Assembly: GCF_000949865.1 (NCBI RefSeq)
Contig: NZ_JWJH01000017.1
Span: 1 to 64,000 of the forward strand
Source: Rhizobium nepotum 39/7
GTDB lineage: Bacteria > Pseudomonadota > Alphaproteobacteria > Rhizobiales > Rhizobiaceae
Direction: 5' to 3'
DNA length: 64,000 nucleotides
The notes under the pieces were generated by a model that was not told the DNA's origin, made no database searches, and saw only the letters and a program-made list of their open reading frames with translations. Of this stretch, positions 47,509 through 56,984 are shown one piece after another (the stretch's first letter is position 1; every line of letters starts with the position of its first letter). A program made the position numbers and the translations under genes.

Positions 47509-49254
47509 ATGACGGTGAGCGGGGTGGGGGACGGAGCCATACTGGTTTCCGACATTGAAGCACGGACAGAGGCCGAGCGCTTAATGTCGGACGGACGATT
47601 GCACGTATCGGACAGACACCGGGCTTTCCTTCAATATATTATCGATGCCTTGTTTGAGGGTCGCAGTGATGCGGTAAAAGCTTATGCGATCGCCGTCGAC
47701 GTTTTTAATCGCCCAACCACCTTCGACGCATCCGCCGATCCGATCGTAAGGATCGAGGCGACACGGCTTCGTGAGTCGCTAAAAAAATACTACGAGCAAT
47801 TGGGGAACGAAGTGCAGGTGAGGCTTGACATTCCTCCCGGCCGGTACGTCCCTCTGTTTATCAGCAGAAAGCCAATTAATGCTGCGGTCGAGGCAGAAGC
47901 CGCGCCCATTGACATCGATCACATAGCGACCGCGTGCGACAATTTCTCCTCGAGCGAGGAAGCTGTCTCTACAGGGTATAGGTGGCCGCGTGCTGCTAGA
48001 CCAATCGCAGGCGCAATCTGTGTAGCACTTGCCGCTGGCACAGCTATTACATTTCTGGCACCGAAGCCACTCGTCGTGACAGGACGACCGGTCGTTGAAC
48101 TCTCACTGGTGGGATCCGGTGACGACGAAGATACTGCCCATGCCGTCATGGACAACCTTTCCGCATCGCTTGCCCGCTTCGGTTCCGTGAGACTACAGTC
48201 GCGTGGAAAAGCTACGACATCTGCAAGAATTCATTCTTCCGTCTACGACAGGACCTACAAAATAGACTTTCGCTATGGAGGAGATGCGGCTTCCTTCGCG
48301 GCGTGGTGGCAGGTCACGGACGTCTCGACGGGGGAAGCACTATGGACCGACACTGAGGTAAAATCGATCCAGGACGGTCGACGCGACAACGCGCTTCAAG
48401 AATTTGTGTACGGTCTGTCGCGAAAGATTGCCGGTCCGCTTGGTGTAATCAACTCGATGGAAATGCGGCGGGATCTTCCACTATCCGCGACCGGAAACAT
48501 TTGCGTGCTGCGCGGAGACTTTGCTGTCGAACGACGCGATCCGGATGCCATCAAAGCTTCACGTCAATGCCTGGACATGACACTCTCAGCAAACCCCGGA
48601 AATGTCGATGCAATGGCATCACTGGCACGCGTGATGGCATGGATGGGGCGGGCAAACGGCGAGGCTAGCTACCTCGCGCGGGGATTGGATCTCGCCAATC
48701 AGGCTGCACTGAAAGCTCCGCTTTCGGTTCCTGCTGCACGCGCCCAGATGGCCACTCTGTATCTGGCGGGCCAGACGGAAGCGTCGATTGCAGCCGGGTA
48801 CCGCGGTGTCAAATTGAACCCGGAGAATGCCGAACTGCTGGCCAAACTTTCAATAGCGGTCTTCATAAGCGGGCAATGGGAAGAAGGTCGCAAACTTGCC
48901 CAGCAAGCATCCGAAATCGCCGGTGAAACGCTTCGTGATGCCAATTTTGTTTTCATCCTCGATGCATATCGCAAGGGAGAGTTCAAAGAGGCGATCTCAC
49001 TTGCAAGGCAGGTTCCGGGAACGGACGCGATAACTGCTGTTCTGAAGCTGGCGTCGATCGCCAGGCTCGGTGACCGGAGGACAACCGAGGAGGAGGTGTT
49101 CACGGCCAGGCTGCAACACCCGGACATCGATCGAACCGCCGCAACATTTTTTTCCGGGACGCGCTGTAACGAGAGCTTGCTGGCCTCTCTAAGAGTTGGT
49201 TTTGAACAGGCCGGCCTGGGATCTTCAGCGCCCCTTAACAACAAGCCAATGTAA
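47509..49254 (+). CDS. Membrane-bound TPR regulator candidate
   Basis: A 581-residue protein with the layout of a CadC/ToxR-like one-component regulator. Residues about 18-118 hold the conserved N-terminal domain (HRAFLQYIIDALFEGR, KAYAIAVDVFNR, DASADPIVRIEATRLRESLK, IPPGRYVPLF) known from rhizobial cyclase-like and TPR proteins; it has winged-helix-like features. One membrane span lies near 164-184. A beta-rich periplasmic part and several TPR-like helices follow (NAELLAKLSIAVFISGQWEE). No kinase or cyclase domain is present. It lies inside the cluster whose promoters share a palindrome; its own stop codon overlaps palindrome B. Regulation of that set is inference. Confidence 0.8.
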   Translation: MTVSGVGDGAILVSDIEARTEAERLMSDGRLHVSDRHRAFLQYIIDALFEGRSDAVKAYAIAVDVFNRPTTFDASADPIVRIEATRLRESLKKYYEQLGNEVQVRLDIPPGRYVPLFISRKPINAAVEAEAAPIDIDHIATACDNFSSSEEAVSTGYRWPRAARPIAGAICVALAAGTAITFLAPKPLVVTGRPVVELSLVGSGDDEDTAHAVMDNLSASLARFGSVRLQSRGKATTSARIHSSVYDRTYKIDFRYGGDAASFAAWWQVTDVSTGEALWTDTEVKSIQDGRRDNALQEFVYGLSRKIAGPLGVINSMEMRRDLPLSATGNICVLRGDFAVERRDPDAIKASRQCLDMTLSANPGNVDAMASLARVMAWMGRANGEASYLARGLDLANQAALKAPLSVPAARAQMATLYLAGQTEASIAAGYRGVKLNPENAELLAKLSIAVFISGQWEEGRKLAQQASEIAGETLRDANFVFILDAYRKGEFKEAISLARQVPGTDAITAVLKLASIARLGDRRTTEEEVFTARLQHPDIDRTAATFFSGTRCNESLLASLRVGFEQAGLGSSAPLNNKPM

Positions 49255-49263
49255 CAGTAACAA
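49249..49263. promoter_or_regulatory. Regulon palindrome B
   Basis: ATGTAACAGTAACAA differs at one position from the consensus. It covers the stop codon of the TPR regulator gene (49252-49254) and lies about 80 bases before the SH3 gene. Confidence 0.7.
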
Positions 49264-49335
49264 CCTTGTTTGGCTCAGGATGATGCCGTTCTCTGCAACA
49301 GTCAGCCCTCATGGGCGAATTCGGAGATCGCCATC

Positions 49336-51921
49336 ATGCGCAAGTTGCTTGTATTGTCAGTCGCAACGTCGTTCCTTGCCAACAGCGTTTTTGCAGATTC
49401 TGCAGTCGTGACAACAGGGGTCAACTTGAGGTCTGGCCCTGGTACGGGCTTCGCGGCGATCGGCAAGGTCCCGGAAGGAGCACAGGTCGACCTCAAGGAG
49501 TGCGACGCGAGCGGGGCTTGGTGCGCGATAACCTTTGGCAGGCAGAATGGCTTCGTCAGCGGCCAGTATCTCAGCCAGACGGTAGCCGAAGCGTCCTCGT
49601 GGCCGAGAACTTTCACCGCCGACAGCGGCGCGGTGCTGACGCTGTTTCAGCCGCAGGTGGTTGACTGGCCGGGCTTCACGAAGCTCGACGCGCTTGTCGC
49701 TGCCGAACTGAAGACGTCGAAGGACGCCTCCCCGGTTTATGGAGTGATCGGCGTGACGGCCAAGACCGTCGCCGACGACGAAACCGACGCTGTCGTGCTC
49801 ACTGACGTAGAGGCGACGGAGGTGAACTTCTCTACGCTCGACAGGGACCAGCTTGCGAAGCTCGCGATCGGCGCGGGCAAGATTCTGCCAACCGACCCGA
49901 TCACCGTGTCGCAGGATCGTTTGACGGCCAGCCTCGCCGACTACAAGCGCCTGAATGACGTATCGGGCCTCAAGGCAGACCCGCCGCCCGTCTTCCATAG
50001 CGACGTTCCTGCCATCCTCGTTCAGACTGACGGCAAGGCCGTTGTCTCCCCAGTGAAGGGCGTGCAGGGCCTTTCATTCGTCGTCAACACCAACTGGGAC
50101 ATATTCCAGGCCGACGGCGACAAAAGCTTCTATCTTCGCGACGAAAAAAGCTGGTTGACCGCATCGAGACTTGATGGAGACTGGGCGGAAGCTGCGGGCC
50201 TGCCACCGCAGATTTCCTCACTCCCGGACGAGGACTGGAAGGACGTGAAGGCCGCCGTGCCAACCCAGAAGTTTGCGGACCGCGGCACTCCGAAGGTCTT
50301 CTATTCCGATACGCCTGCAGAACTCCTTGTCTTCGATGGAAAGCCCGCACTGGAGAAGGTTCCCGGCACGGGGCTGGAATGGGCATCAAACACGACGAGC
50401 GACGTCTTCTACCACCCGGCAGAAAAGACATGGTACGTCCTGCTCTCCGGCCGCTGGTTCTCGGCGCGGTCTCTTGACGGTCCCTGGACGTTTGCGACGC
50501 CGAACCTGCCCGCCGACTTTCAGAGCATTCCGCAGGATGTGTCGTACTATGCCGTCAGGGCGTCAGTCCCGGGAACCTCGGAAAGCGCCGAGGCACGGCT
50601 GAAGGCGAGCATCCCTCAGATGGCACGGGTGGCGACCGACGGGACGGTGAAGATCGACGTGTCCTACAGCGGAGATCCGAAGTTTGAACCCATTGACGGC
50701 ACCACGCTTTCCTATGCGGTGAACTCCAACGAACAGGTCATCAAGGTCGGGACCAAGTACTTCGTGCTCAAGGACGGTGTCTGGTTTGTCGGCGACAGCC
50801 CGAGCGGGCCGTTCGAGGTTGCCAAGGCGGTTCCTGACGAAGTCTACAGGATCCCCGCCTCCTCTCCCGTCTACAACGTCACCTATGTCAGGGTTTATGA
50901 CACCGAGCCGGATGCTGTCTGGTACGGCTACACGGCGGGCTACCTCGGCGCCTACCTTGCCTGGGACGCTCTCGTCTGGGGGACGGGCTGGGCCTATCCG
51001 GCATGGTGGGATTTCGGCTGGGCCGGCGGCTACTGGCCGTACTATCCGCGCCCAGTCACCTACGGCGTCGGCGCCTTTTACAATCCAGCGTTTGGCACAT
51101 TCGGGCGCTATGGCTACGCTTACGGCCCCTATCGAGGCATCGCAGGCGGCGCAGCATACAATGCGCGTACTGGAACATACGCCCGCGGTGGCGCGATTTC
51201 CGGTCCTGCGGGCTCACGCGGCTTCGTCGCAGCCTACAATCCACGGACAGGCAACGCCATTGCCGCGCGTGGCGGCACAAACGTCTACGGGTCGTGGGGC
51301 ACGGCGGCTGTCAAGCACGGCGGTGAGTTCGCGCGCATCAGCGGCGGCTCGACGGGGAATGCAGCGGGCCTGCACTGGCACAACTCGTCGGGCGACCGGG
51401 GGTTCATCGCGGGCGGCAAGGGCGGCGACATCTACGCCGGGCATGATGGCAACGTCTATCGACGCGAGAACGGCGAATGGCAGAAGCACACGCCTGATGG
51501 CTGGAGCCCTGTGAATCGCCCGGCAACCGCAGGTCTCAAGAACGCGGGCGAGCACTTCGCCTCGAAGCATCCGGAAGCTGCGGATCGCATCCGTCAGAAC
51601 GCTCCGCAGCGCGCCGAGAACATCCAGAACAGGATCCAGAATAATCCTGCTGCGAGGGAGCGCGTGCAGAACCGTCAGAACGCTGCTCCCCGACGGCAGA
51701 TCCGCGAACACGCGCCCGACAATCTCGGCGTCGACCGGATCGCGCGGCACGCGGGTAACCAGCGCGACTTGTCTCGCGATTTCGGACGTCGCGACATCGG
51801 TCAGTTTCACGGCGGTGGCCGACAGTTCGGCGGCCACATTGGCGGCGGGCGCGAGTTCAGCGGATTCCATGGCGGCGGAGGCGGCTTCCACGGCGGCGGG
51901 GGACGATTCCGCAGACGTTAG
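49336..51921 (+). CDS. SH3-domain cell-envelope protein with Gly/His-rich tail
   Basis: A large exported protein of 861 residues. After a signal peptide ending near NSVFADS there is a bacterial SH3 domain (VNLRSGPGTGFAAIGKVPEG, residues about 25-80), which often binds peptidoglycan. Repeated beta segments with YFVLKDGVWFVGDSPSGPFE-like units follow, then a Tyr/Trp-rich stretch around 510-590 (WYGYTAGYLGAYLAWDALVW), and a low-complexity tail rich in Arg, Asn and Gln that ends in Gly/His repeats. GGAG precedes the ATG at 49336. First gene of the unit behind palindrome B. The repeat units suggest a surface or wall-bound scaffold; enzyme activity is not seen. Confidence 0.82.
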   Translation: MRKLLVLSVATSFLANSVFADSAVVTTGVNLRSGPGTGFAAIGKVPEGAQVDLKECDASGAWCAITFGRQNGFVSGQYLSQTVAEASSWPRTFTADSGAVLTLFQPQVVDWPGFTKLDALVAAELKTSKDASPVYGVIGVTAKTVADDETDAVVLTDVEATEVNFSTLDRDQLAKLAIGAGKILPTDPITVSQDRLTASLADYKRLNDVSGLKADPPPVFHSDVPAILVQTDGKAVVSPVKGVQGLSFVVNTNWDIFQADGDKSFYLRDEKSWLTASRLDGDWAEAAGLPPQISSLPDEDWKDVKAAVPTQKFADRGTPKVFYSDTPAELLVFDGKPALEKVPGTGLEWASNTTSDVFYHPAEKTWYVLLSGRWFSARSLDGPWTFATPNLPADFQSIPQDVSYYAVRASVPGTSESAEARLKASIPQMARVATDGTVKIDVSYSGDPKFEPIDGTTLSYAVNSNEQVIKVGTKYFVLKDGVWFVGDSPSGPFEVAKAVPDEVYRIPASSPVYNVTYVRVYDTEPDAVWYGYTAGYLGAYLAWDALVWGTGWAYPAWWDFGWAGGYWPYYPRPVTYGVGAFYNPAFGTFGRYGYAYGPYRGIAGGAAYNARTGTYARGGAISGPAGSRGFVAAYNPRTGNAIAARGGTNVYGSWGTAAVKHGGEFARISGGSTGNAAGLHWHNSSGDRGFIAGGKGGDIYAGHDGNVYRRENGEWQKHTPDGWSPVNRPATAGLKNAGEHFASKHPEAADRIRQNAPQRAENIQNRIQNNPAARERVQNRQNAAPRRQIREHAPDNLGVDRIARHAGNQRDLSRDFGRRDIGQFHGGGRQFGGHIGGGREFSGFHGGGGGFHGGGGRFRRR

Positions 51922-51950
51922 ACATAAGGTTCAATGGAGACGGACAGCGC

Positions 51951-52931
51951 ATGATTTGCAATCTTGGAAGACGACTGACGATAGTTGCGGCCTGCGGGCT
52001 GCTCCCTTCCGTGGCGACCGCGGCGGAGGGCGGCGCCGGCTTCTACCTGCTCGGTTCCAAGGGTCCGGCGGCGGCCATCACGCCGCCGCCAGGAGTTTTC
52101 TTTTCCAACGACGTCTACATCTACTCGGGGGACCTTGGCGGCGGGCGGGCGCTGCCCGCTGGCGGCCGCTTGGCGGTTGGCGTTGAAGGCTCCGCCGTCA
52201 TCGACGTCCCGACAGTCCTCTGGATTCTTCCCGAAGAAGTCATGGGCGGCCACCTCGGCCTCACTGCGACGCTTCCGATCGGCTGGAAGAAGACCGATGC
52301 GGACCTGACGCTGGCGGGACCGCGCGGCGGTTCGGTGTCGGGCTCCGTCTCGGATCCCGTCTTTACCGTCGGCGATCCGGTGCTGGGCGGTCTACTCGGC
52401 TGGGAAGCTGGAAACTTCCACTGGCAGACGAGCCTTCTCGTCAACGTACCCATCGGCGATTACCAGGAAGGCCAGATATCGAACATCGCCTTTCACCATT
52501 GGGGGGCGGACGTTTCTGTCGGCGCGACCTGGCTCGATCCGGCGATAGGACTTGACCTGTCGGCGGTGGTCGGCATGACCTTCAACGCCGAAAACCCCGC
52601 GACGGACTACCGAACCGGCAACGAGTTCCACTTCGAGTGGGCAGCAGTCCAGCACTTCAACGAGCAGTTCGATACCGGGCTCATCGGCTATTACTACAAT
52701 CAGGTGACGGGTGACAGCGGCGCAGGTGCGACGAGCGATTTCAAGGGCCGCGTCGCCGCTATCGGCGCGACGATCGGATGGACCTTCAAGGCGGGCGAGT
52801 TACCCATATCCACGCGGATCAAATATTTTCATGAATTCGCCGCAGAAAACCGGGCCGAGGGGGATGCTGTGTTCTTGACGGTCTCAATGCCACTGTCGAT
52901 CACCAAGCCAACGAACGTCGCGGCGCAGTAG
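51951..52931 (+). CDS. MetA-pathway phenol-type outer-membrane transporter
   Basis: A 326-residue product with signal peptide ending near SVATAAEGG and the pattern of the phenol_MetA_deg / SphA family of outer-membrane beta-barrels: GAGFYLLGSKGPAAAITPPP at the start, then LGLTATLPIGWKK, WQTSLLVNVPIGDY, and the regularly spaced FHFEWAAVQHFNEQFDTGLI. Family members are thought to move small hydrophobic compounds through the outer membrane. It follows the SH3 gene by 29 bases and abuts the lipoprotein gene. Confidence 0.82.
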   Translation: MICNLGRRLTIVAACGLLPSVATAAEGGAGFYLLGSKGPAAAITPPPGVFFSNDVYIYSGDLGGGRALPAGGRLAVGVEGSAVIDVPTVLWILPEEVMGGHLGLTATLPIGWKKTDADLTLAGPRGGSVSGSVSDPVFTVGDPVLGGLLGWEAGNFHWQTSLLVNVPIGDYQEGQISNIAFHHWGADVSVGATWLDPAIGLDLSAVVGMTFNAENPATDYRTGNEFHFEWAAVQHFNEQFDTGLIGYYYNQVTGDSGAGATSDFKGRVAAIGATIGWTFKAGELPISTRIKYFHEFAAENRAEGDAVFLTVSMPLSITKPTNVAAQ

Positions 52932-54164
52932 ATGAGGGTCGAGCTGTTTCGGCCTGCCCTCGCCCTTGCCATGCTGGTCCTGGTCGGGTGCGGCCATCCC
53001 ACCGGAGTGATGAACCCGGTCGAGCTGACGGACAGCCCGCCGAAGACGACGCAAGTCGACATGCTCGTTGCGACCACCCGACAGCCTTCGGGCGATCCGG
53101 CGACGCTGTTCAACGGCGAACGCAGTTCTAAGCCCTACATGACGGACGTCGCCGTCTCAATCCCGCCGAAGCGGGAAGCGGGTACCGTTCAATGGCCGAA
53201 ACGCCTACCCGCGAACCCGGCGACCGACTTCGCGGTGACCCGTGTCAGACAGATAAGGACCGTTCCGGAAGGCCGTGCCTGGTTCCGCCAGCACATCGAG
53301 GACGGGCATGCGCTTGTCTTCATTCACGGCTTCAACAACAGGTATGAGGACTCGGTCTTCCGCCTCGCCCAGATCGTCCACGACAGCGGGATGAAGGCGA
53401 CGCCAATCCTCTTCACCTGGCCCTCGCGCGCCGAACTGACGGGATATGAGTACGATAAGGAGAGCACGAACTATTCGCGAACCGCGCTTGAGCAGTCGCT
53501 GCGCGTACTCGCGCAGGATTCGGCGGTGAAGGATATCACGATCCTCGCCCATTCGATGGGGACATGGCTGGCGATGGAGTCCCTGCGCCAGATGGGCATC
53601 CGGGACGGCCACGTGGACGCGAAGATCCAGAACGTCATACTGGCCTCTCCCGACATCGACATCCAGGTGTTCGCCAAACAGTACGTCGAGATGGGCAATC
53701 CGAAGCCGAAATTCACGATATTCGTGTCTCAGGACGACTGGGCGCTGGCGGCGTCGAGCTTCATCACGGGCAACGTCTCGCGACTCGGAGCGATCGACCC
53801 GTCGAAGGAGCCATATCGCTCCCGTCTGGAAAAGGCCGGGATCACGGCCATCGACCTTACAAAGGTAAACACCGGGGACAGTCTTCACCACGGCAAGTTC
53901 GCCGAGAGTCCCCAGATCGTCCAGCTCATCGGTCAGAGGCTGATGACGGGGCAGACGCTGACCGACAGCAATGTCACGCTTGGACAGGGGGTCGCGGCGG
54001 TGGTCGGGGGAACGGCGCGTGCGGTCGGGACCGTTGCTGGGGCCGCCGTCTCGGCACCGCTGGTGATCGTGGAGCAGCCGCGGGGTCAACGTCGAAAAGC
54101 GGCCGGAACGGATCTTGAGGACAATTTTCGAAGCGACCAGCAGTCGAAGCCTCTGACCCAGTAG
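52932..54164 (+). CDS. Lipoprotein alpha/beta hydrolase (DUF900)
   Basis: A 410-residue esterase-like protein anchored by a lipobox (LVLVGC, Cys near 20). The DUF900 hydrolase fold is clear: ALVFIHGFNNRYEDS holds the oxyanion strand-turn, ILFTWPSR follows, and the nucleophile is Ser in ILAHSMGTWLA. The Asp is in LASPDID. The final 70 residues are a Gly/Ala/Val-rich tail (VVGGTARAVGTVAGAAV). The start codon follows the transporter stop directly, so the two are coupled. Substrate unknown. Confidence 0.88.
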   Translation: MRVELFRPALALAMLVLVGCGHPTGVMNPVELTDSPPKTTQVDMLVATTRQPSGDPATLFNGERSSKPYMTDVAVSIPPKREAGTVQWPKRLPANPATDFAVTRVRQIRTVPEGRAWFRQHIEDGHALVFIHGFNNRYEDSVFRLAQIVHDSGMKATPILFTWPSRAELTGYEYDKESTNYSRTALEQSLRVLAQDSAVKDITILAHSMGTWLAMESLRQMGIRDGHVDAKIQNVILASPDIDIQVFAKQYVEMGNPKPKFTIFVSQDDWALAASSFITGNVSRLGAIDPSKEPYRSRLEKAGITAIDLTKVNTGDSLHHGKFAESPQIVQLIGQRLMTGQTLTDSNVTLGQGVAAVVGGTARAVGTVAGAAVSAPLVIVEQPRGQRRKAAGTDLEDNFRSDQQSKPLTQ

Positions 54165-54193
54165 AGCACCATTGTTACCCCCTGCCACGCCCA

Positions 54194-54208
54194 TTGTAAC
54201 TGTAACAA
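54194..54208. promoter_or_regulatory. Regulon palindrome C
   Basis: TTGTAACTGTAACAA is the exact consensus. A half-site TTGTTAC lies 22 bases upstream (54172-54178). The palindrome is about 98 bases before the sulfatase ATG. Confidence 0.72.
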
Positions 54209-54298
54209 ACTTAACCCACGCCCGCCCCTGAAGCACTATCCGCCAACCGGACCAGTTCCGCCAAGCAGCGTCAAATGACGAGAGAAAGGAAACTTGTA

Positions 54299-55936
54299 AT
54301 GAGTAGGCCTGTCCACCACAAACTTCTTGCCGCCACGGCGCTGGTCGCGATGACCTTCGCAACCATCACGCCCCCGGCCCTCGCTCAGACGGCTCCGGCG
54401 ACCGCCACGCCCACTACCACCGAGGGCACGGGCAAGCCCAACATCCTGGTCATCTTCGGCGACGATGTCGGCCAGACGAACATCAGCGCCTATTCGATGG
54501 GCGTCGTCGGCTACAAGACCCCGAACATCGACAGTATCGCCAAGGCTGGAATGATGTTCACCGATTATTACGCCGAGAATTCCTGCACAGCGGGACGTTC
54601 GACCTTCATCACCGGACAGACCTGCCTTCGAACTGGTCTTTGCAAGGTTGGCGCGCCGGGCGCTCCCGTAGGGCTTCAGGCTGGTGACATCACGATCGCA
54701 CAGGCGCTGAAACCGCTCGGCTATGCAACAGGGCAGTTCGGCAAGAACCATCTTGGCGACCGCGACGAATATCTCCCGACGAAACACGGTTTCGACGAGT
54801 TCTTCGGCAATCTTTATCACCTCAACGCCGAGGAGGAGCCGGAAGCCCCATATTGGCCGAAAGACGATACAGAGTTCCTGAAGGCCTATTCGCCACGCGG
54901 GGTGATCAAATCATCGGCTGACGGGAAAATCGAAGACAGCGGGCCGCTTACAACGAAGCGGATGGAGACGATCGATGACGAGACCAGCGACGCTGCGATC
55001 GATTTCATCGACCGCCAGGTCAAGGCGAAGAAGCCTTTCTTCACATGGATGAACGCCACGCGCATGCATGTCTTCACCCATGTGCGGGAATCGATGCGCG
55101 GTCAGAGCGGCATGCTCGGGAACGAGTACGCAGACGGGATGGTCGAGCACGATCAGATGGTCGGAAAGCTTCTGAAGAAGCTTGACGATCTCGGCATCGC
55201 CGACAACACGATTGTCGTCTACACGACCGACAACGGACCGAACCAGTGGTCATGGCCGGATGCCGCGACGACGCCTTTCCGTAGCGAAAAGGATACCAAC
55301 TGGGAAGGCGCGTTTCGCGTACCTGCCATGGTCAGGTGGCCCGGCCGCATTCAGCCGGGCCAGGTCTCGAACGGCATGATGTCGGGTCTCGACTGGTTCC
55401 CGACCCTGGTCGCAGCCGCAGGTGACCCCGACGTCAAAAGCCGCCTGTTGCAGGGCTGGAAGCCCGAGGGAAGCGCCACCAGCTTTCGCAATCATCTCGA
55501 CGGTTACAACCAGCTCGACTATCTGACAGGCAAGACTGACAAGAGCGCACGAAGCGACTTCTATTATTTCGATGACGACGGCGGACTGGTCGCGACACGA
55601 TACGATGACTGGAAGGTCGTGTTCAAGGAACAGCCTGCACCAGGAGGCTTCGCCGTCTGGCAGACACCATTCGTCACCTGGCGCATTCCCAAACTCTTCA
55701 ACCTGCGCATGGACCCTTACGAGCGCGCTGACACGGTTTCAGACCAGTACAACGACTGGCTTGTTCGCAATGATTACCTGCTTGTGAAGGGACAGTTGCA
55801 AGGCGCAGCGTTTCTGGAAACCTTCGTGAAGTATCCACCGAGCCAACGCGTCGCCAGCTTCAATATCGAGGGCGTCCGCGAGCAGGTCGACAAGGCGATC
55901 GACCAGTCGTTCAAGGACCGTGGCATCGAGAAGTGA
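54299..55936 (+). CDS. Periplasmic arylsulfatase-type sulfatase
   Basis: Exported type I sulfatase of 545 residues. The signal peptide ends near PPALAQ. The metal pair is in NILVIFGDDVG (Asp55, Asp56) and the active-site motif is CTAGR (Cys96 to Arg100), the C-x-A-x-R variant of the formylglycine motif, with TFITGQ following. GKNHLGD supplies the Lys-His pair, and YTTDNGPNQWSWPD with the Asp-Asn metal ligands completes the core. The Cys must be turned into formylglycine by an FGE; one is coded at 62350. AAAGGA precedes the ATG at 54299. Substrate cannot be told; sulfate esters of phenols or sugars are typical. Confidence 0.93.
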   Translation: MSRPVHHKLLAATALVAMTFATITPPALAQTAPATATPTTTEGTGKPNILVIFGDDVGQTNISAYSMGVVGYKTPNIDSIAKAGMMFTDYYAENSCTAGRSTFITGQTCLRTGLCKVGAPGAPVGLQAGDITIAQALKPLGYATGQFGKNHLGDRDEYLPTKHGFDEFFGNLYHLNAEEEPEAPYWPKDDTEFLKAYSPRGVIKSSADGKIEDSGPLTTKRMETIDDETSDAAIDFIDRQVKAKKPFFTWMNATRMHVFTHVRESMRGQSGMLGNEYADGMVEHDQMVGKLLKKLDDLGIADNTIVVYTTDNGPNQWSWPDAATTPFRSEKDTNWEGAFRVPAMVRWPGRIQPGQVSNGMMSGLDWFPTLVAAAGDPDVKSRLLQGWKPEGSATSFRNHLDGYNQLDYLTGKTDKSARSDFYYFDDDGGLVATRYDDWKVVFKEQPAPGGFAVWQTPFVTWRIPKLFNLRMDPYERADTVSDQYNDWLVRNDYLLVKGQLQGAAFLETFVKYPPSQRVASFNIEGVREQVDKAIDQSFKDRGIEK

Positions 55937-55944
55937 CATTTTGG

Positions 55945-55973
55945 GGCGCGCCTTGGATCAGGGCGCGCCTTTC
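55945..55973 (+). terminator. Weak terminator between sulfatase and moxR
   Basis: The stem GGCGCGCC/GGCGCGCC with a nine-base loop is followed by TTTCC. The T-run is short, so it may let most transcripts through and only reduce the level of the moxR group. Confidence 0.45.
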
Positions 55974-55996
55974 CTCCTGACCGAGAGAACATCATC

Positions 55997-56974
55997 ATGC
56001 CCGCCCGTGACGACATCATCGCGCTCGGCCAGCGGATCGGCCAGTCCATCATTGGCCAGGACCAGATGGTCGAGCGGCTTCTGCTGGGTCTGCTCGCTAA
56101 CGGCCATCTCCTGGTCGAGGGGTTACCAGGCCTCGCAAAGACCAGGGCGATCAAGAGCCTGGCGAAGAATCTTGATTCAGAACTTTCGCGCGTCCAGTTC
56201 ACACCCGACCTGCTGCCTGCGGACATCACGGGGTCCGAAATCTACTTCTCCGAAGGTGGCAAGGGCGAGTTCAAGTTCCAGCAGGGTCCGATCTTCGCCA
56301 ACCTGATCCTCGCCGACGAGATCAACCGGGCGCCCGCCAAGGTACAGTCGGCACTGCTTGAGGCGATGGAAGAACGGCAGGTGACGGTCGGCGGCAAAAG
56401 TTATCCACTGCCCGACCTGTTCATGGTTATGGCCACGCAAAATCCGATCGAGCAGGAAGGCACATATCCCCTCCCCGAAGCGCAGCTCGACCGTTTCCTG
56501 ATGCACGTGGAAGTCGGATATCCGGACGAGAAATCGGAGGCTGCGATCATGCGCCTGAACCGGGACGAGGAAAACGAGGCACATGGCGGCTCGAAACCAA
56601 AGCCACTGCAGAAGCTGAGCCCGCAAGCGGTGTTCGATGCACGTAAGGAGATCGGAAGCGTCACCGTATCCGATCCCGTTGAGAAATACATGGTCGCCCT
56701 GGTCTTCGCCACGCGTTATCCTGATCGTTACGACAAGGACCTCGCAAAGCTTCTGCAGGTGGGTGTCAGCCCACGCGGCATCATCGGCCTCGACAAGGTT
56801 TCGCGCTCCTATGCCTGGCTGAAAGGTCGTGACTTCGTAACGCCGGACGATGTGAAAGCCGTCGTCAACGGTGTTTTCCGCCACCGGTTGATCCTTTCCT
56901 ATGAAGCCCATGCATCGAATACGACGCCGGATCAGGTGATCGACCGGATCACCGAACTCGTCGCGGTATCGTGA
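55997..56974 (+). CDS. MoxR-family AAA+ ATPase
   Basis: Chaperone-like ATPase that works with VWA proteins. The 325-residue product has Walker A GLPGLAKTR (42-50), Walker B LILADEINR (103-111), sensor regions and the PLPEAQLDRFLMHVEVGYPD block typical of MoxR. It starts the operon moxR-DUF58-DUF4381-VWA-VWA/TPR-BatD, 60 bases after the sulfatase gene. In other bacteria such operons help with envelope stress and assembly of periplasmic enzymes. Confidence 0.94.
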   Translation: MPARDDIIALGQRIGQSIIGQDQMVERLLLGLLANGHLLVEGLPGLAKTRAIKSLAKNLDSELSRVQFTPDLLPADITGSEIYFSEGGKGEFKFQQGPIFANLILADEINRAPAKVQSALLEAMEERQVTVGGKSYPLPDLFMVMATQNPIEQEGTYPLPEAQLDRFLMHVEVGYPDEKSEAAIMRLNRDEENEAHGGSKPKPLQKLSPQAVFDARKEIGSVTVSDPVEKYMVALVFATRYPDRYDKDLAKLLQVGVSPRGIIGLDKVSRSYAWLKGRDFVTPDDVKAVVNGVFRHRLILSYEAHASNTTPDQVIDRITELVAVS

Positions 56975-56984
56975 AGGAGGAGCC

